Program-made: the position numbers and the translations under genes
In this document: positions 5,563-6,931 of the stretch, one piece after another
Numbering within the stretch: the first letter of the stretch is position 1
How the letters are laid out: each line of letters begins with the position of its first letter
From: Planctomycetota bacterium
Lineage (GTDB): Bacteria; Planctomycetota; MHYJ01; JACQXL01
DNA: 6,931 bases
Reading direction: 5' to 3'
Assembly (NCBI GenBank): GCA_030018555.1
Contig: JASEHY010000072.1
Span: forward strand, 1-6,931
Notes under the pieces: model-generated
Told to the model about the DNA's origin: nothing
What the model saw: only the letters and a program-made list of their open reading frames with translations
The model's database searches: none

Positions 5563-5590
5563 TTGATAAATAAAGTTTTTATGTTATATT
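5563..5590 (+). promoter_or_regulatory. Candidate promoter of the endonuclease Q gene
   Basis: TTGATA (5563-5568) and TATATT (5585-5590) are separated by 16 bases and each match the sigma70 consensus at 5 of 6 positions. Transcription would start near 5597, leaving about 18 bases before the ATG with no Shine-Dalgarno. The surrounding 74 bp is so AT-rich that chance matches are likely. Confidence 0.45.
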
Positions 5591-5614
5591 AAATATAAAA
5601 TATATCTTTTCCTT

Positions 5615-6931
5615 ATGAAATTTATAGCGGACTTTCATGTCCATTCTAAATATAGCCGTGCCACGAGCCGGGATATGGATGTAGAGAACCTGGCTCGTTG
5701 GGCTGAGATTAAAGGCATCAATGTCATTTCCACAGGCGATTTTACCCATCCGAATTATTTTGCCGAGTTGCGTCTGCGTCTGAAACCGGCTGAGGATGGA
5801 CTTTATCGCCTCAAAAAAGGCAATTCAATCACGAGGTTTATTCTCACCACCGAAACCTCGCATATGTTCAGCATAAAAGGTCGCAGTTATCGTGTCCATA
5901 TTATAATCTTTGCGCCTGATATTGAGACAGTTACAAAGATTAATACCAAACTATCACGGATTGGAAATATATCCTCAGATGGCAGACCAATTCTCGGCTT
6001 GCCGGCGAAAGAGATGGTAAAATTACTTCTTGACATTTCGCCGAAATGCTTTATTGTCCCTGCCCATGCCTGGACGCCGTGGTTTTCCGTATTCGGCTCG
6101 GCTTCAGGATTTGACTCGCTGGAAGAATGTTTTGAGGAAGAGACCAAGAATATCTATTGTATTGAAACCGGCTTATCATCTGACCCGCCGATGAATTGGC
6201 GTTTATCAGCCCTGGATAAAATTACTCTTATCTCAAACTCGGATGCTCACTCACCCAGGAAAATAGGCAGAGAGGCAAATGTCTTTGATTGCGACCTGTC
6301 TTATACAGAGATAATTAATACCCTCAAGACCAAAGACGTTACAAAACTGCTTTATACCATAGAATTCTTCCCTGCAGAAGGCAAATATCATTATGACGGC
6401 CACAGGGCGTGTAATATTATTTTCTCGCCGTCAGAGTCAAAAAAACACAATAATATCTGCACGGTCTGTAAAAAGAAGTTGACCATCGGAGTTTGCCACA
6501 GGGTTGAAGACCTATCTGATAGAGCAGAAGGATTGCTTCCACCTGGGGCAATTCCCAATAAGTATCTTATTCCTTTAGAGGAAATAATAGCCGAAGCATT
6601 GAGTGTTGGGGTTGCGACACAGAAGGTTGCCGACGAATATAAGAAACTGATTGCTCGCGGAAAGAATGAATTCCACATCCTTCTGGATATGCCTATAGAG
6701 GAAATCAAAGTAATTGCACCACCCAGAATCGCAGAAGGAATACAACTGATGCGAGAGAAGAAACTAAATATTATTCCCGGTTATGATGGCGTCTTTGGCA
6801 AGGTAGCCATATTTAATAAACCCTCTTATGATAAGTCCGATGATAAGAATTCCACCGATAATACAAAAGACGTCTTTCCTGTTCAAACCATTAGAGAAAC
6901 ACCTCTGTCGTCATATAAAGCAACCGCCCCC
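5615..6931 (+). CDS. Endonuclease Q family PHP-domain DNA repair nuclease (3' end outside window)
   Basis: The frame is open for 439 codons from ATG to the last base, so the protein is incomplete. Residues 1 to about 250 are a PHP metal-dependent domain: FHVHSKYSR (7-15), STGDFTHP (39-46), TTETSH (78-83), VPAHAWTPWFSVFGS (148-162) and SNSDAHSP (207-214), which supply the His/Asp/Glu metal ligands. Then come YHYDGHRAC (258-266), a zinc-finger-like CTVC (282-285) with IGVCHRVEDLSDR, and PGYDGVFG (388-395). This set is specific to the endonuclease Q group (TIGR00375 type). Characterised archaeal and Bacillus members cut DNA 5' of deoxyuridine, deoxyinosine, deoxyxanthosine and abasic sites to start repair. 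Residues about 402-439 are a polar linker (KSDDKNSTDNTKD) of low conservation. The continuing frame may reach a short tail or an extra domain such as a UvrD-like helicase; the window cannot tell. No Shine-Dalgarno precedes the ATG, but MKFIADFHVH is the standard start of the family. Confidence 0.9.
   Translation, partial: MKFIADFHVHSKYSRATSRDMDVENLARWAEIKGINVISTGDFTHPNYFAELRLRLKPAEDGLYRLKKGNSITRFILTTETSHMFSIKGRSYRVHIIIFAPDIETVTKINTKLSRIGNISSDGRPILGLPAKEMVKLLLDISPKCFIVPAHAWTPWFSVFGSASGFDSLEECFEEETKNIYCIETGLSSDPPMNWRLSALDKITLISNSDAHSPRKIGREANVFDCDLSYTEIINTLKTKDVTKLLYTIEFFPAEGKYHYDGHRACNIIFSPSESKKHNNICTVCKKKLTIGVCHRVEDLSDRAEGLLPPGAIPNKYLIPLEEIIAEALSVGVATQKVADEYKKLIARGKNEFHILLDMPIEEIKVIAPPRIAEGIQLMREKKLNIIPGYDGVFGKVAIFNKPSYDKSDDKNSTDNTKDVFPVQTIRETPLSSYKATAP

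Noticed and set aside
5887..6708. Two minus-strand open frames (5887-6147 and 6391-6708)
   Set aside because: Both are antisense to the well-conserved endonuclease Q frame and show no domain or ribosome-binding site.
5615..6931. PHP-family histidinol phosphatase (HisK) as a third enzyme for the histidine pathway
   Set aside because: The Cys cluster, IGVCHRVEDL and PGYDG regions are specific to the endonuclease Q group and are not part of HisK, and the gene is not in the histidine cluster.

Overview
The window looks like a chromosomal piece of an uncultivated, moderately AT-rich bacterium. Ribosome-binding sites are used inconsistently: hisG, the small membrane gene and the CNNM gene have good Shine-Dalgarno sites, while hisC, the 183-residue gene and the endonuclease Q gene have none. 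The intergenic DNA and one coding region carry several palindromic elements of the kind dispersed through environmental candidate-phylum genomes (Omnitrophota- or planctomycete-like). The lineage guess rests on general style and is weak.

Left part (78-3326, minus strand): a leftward histidine-biosynthesis cluster. In transcription order it has a GmhB/HisB-N-type HAD phosphatase, long-form hisG with a GTG start, and a 593-residue fusion of histidinol-phosphate aminotransferase (HisC) to a second, different HAD phosphatase. The genes are separated by 17-18 bp. HisG makes the first committed step, HisC makes histidinol phosphate, and either HAD enzyme could remove the phosphate, so there are two candidates for one step. 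The HisC half carries an in-frame insertion of about 20 residues that coincides with a perfect palindromic DNA repeat.

Middle (3327-3978): a consensus sigma70 promoter (TTGACA-17-TATAAT) faces right towards a CAU-anticodon tRNA. A nested palindrome of about 52 bp lies between promoter and tRNA. Beyond the tRNA, on the minus strand, is a 58-residue two-helix membrane protein with an excellent Shine-Dalgarno sequence. It is bracketed by palindromes that share the same GCCAGT/ACTGGC ends.

Right part (3979-6931): a CNNM/CBS-domain membrane protein (HlyC/CorC relative without the C-terminal CorC_HlyC domain) runs right. It converges, 2 bp apart, on a membrane-anchored hypothetical protein with a TPR-like tail. 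Divergent from that, across 74 bp of very AT-rich promoter DNA, begins a PHP-domain protein with all the hallmarks of endonuclease Q, a DNA repair nuclease for deaminated bases. It has no stop codon before the window edge. It may continue into further domains.

No CRISPR array, phage, transposase or new multi-gene system is visible. The unusual content is the repeat insertion inside hisC, the duplicated phosphatase capacity, the palindrome in the tRNA leader, the overlooked small membrane gene and the bacterial endonuclease Q.
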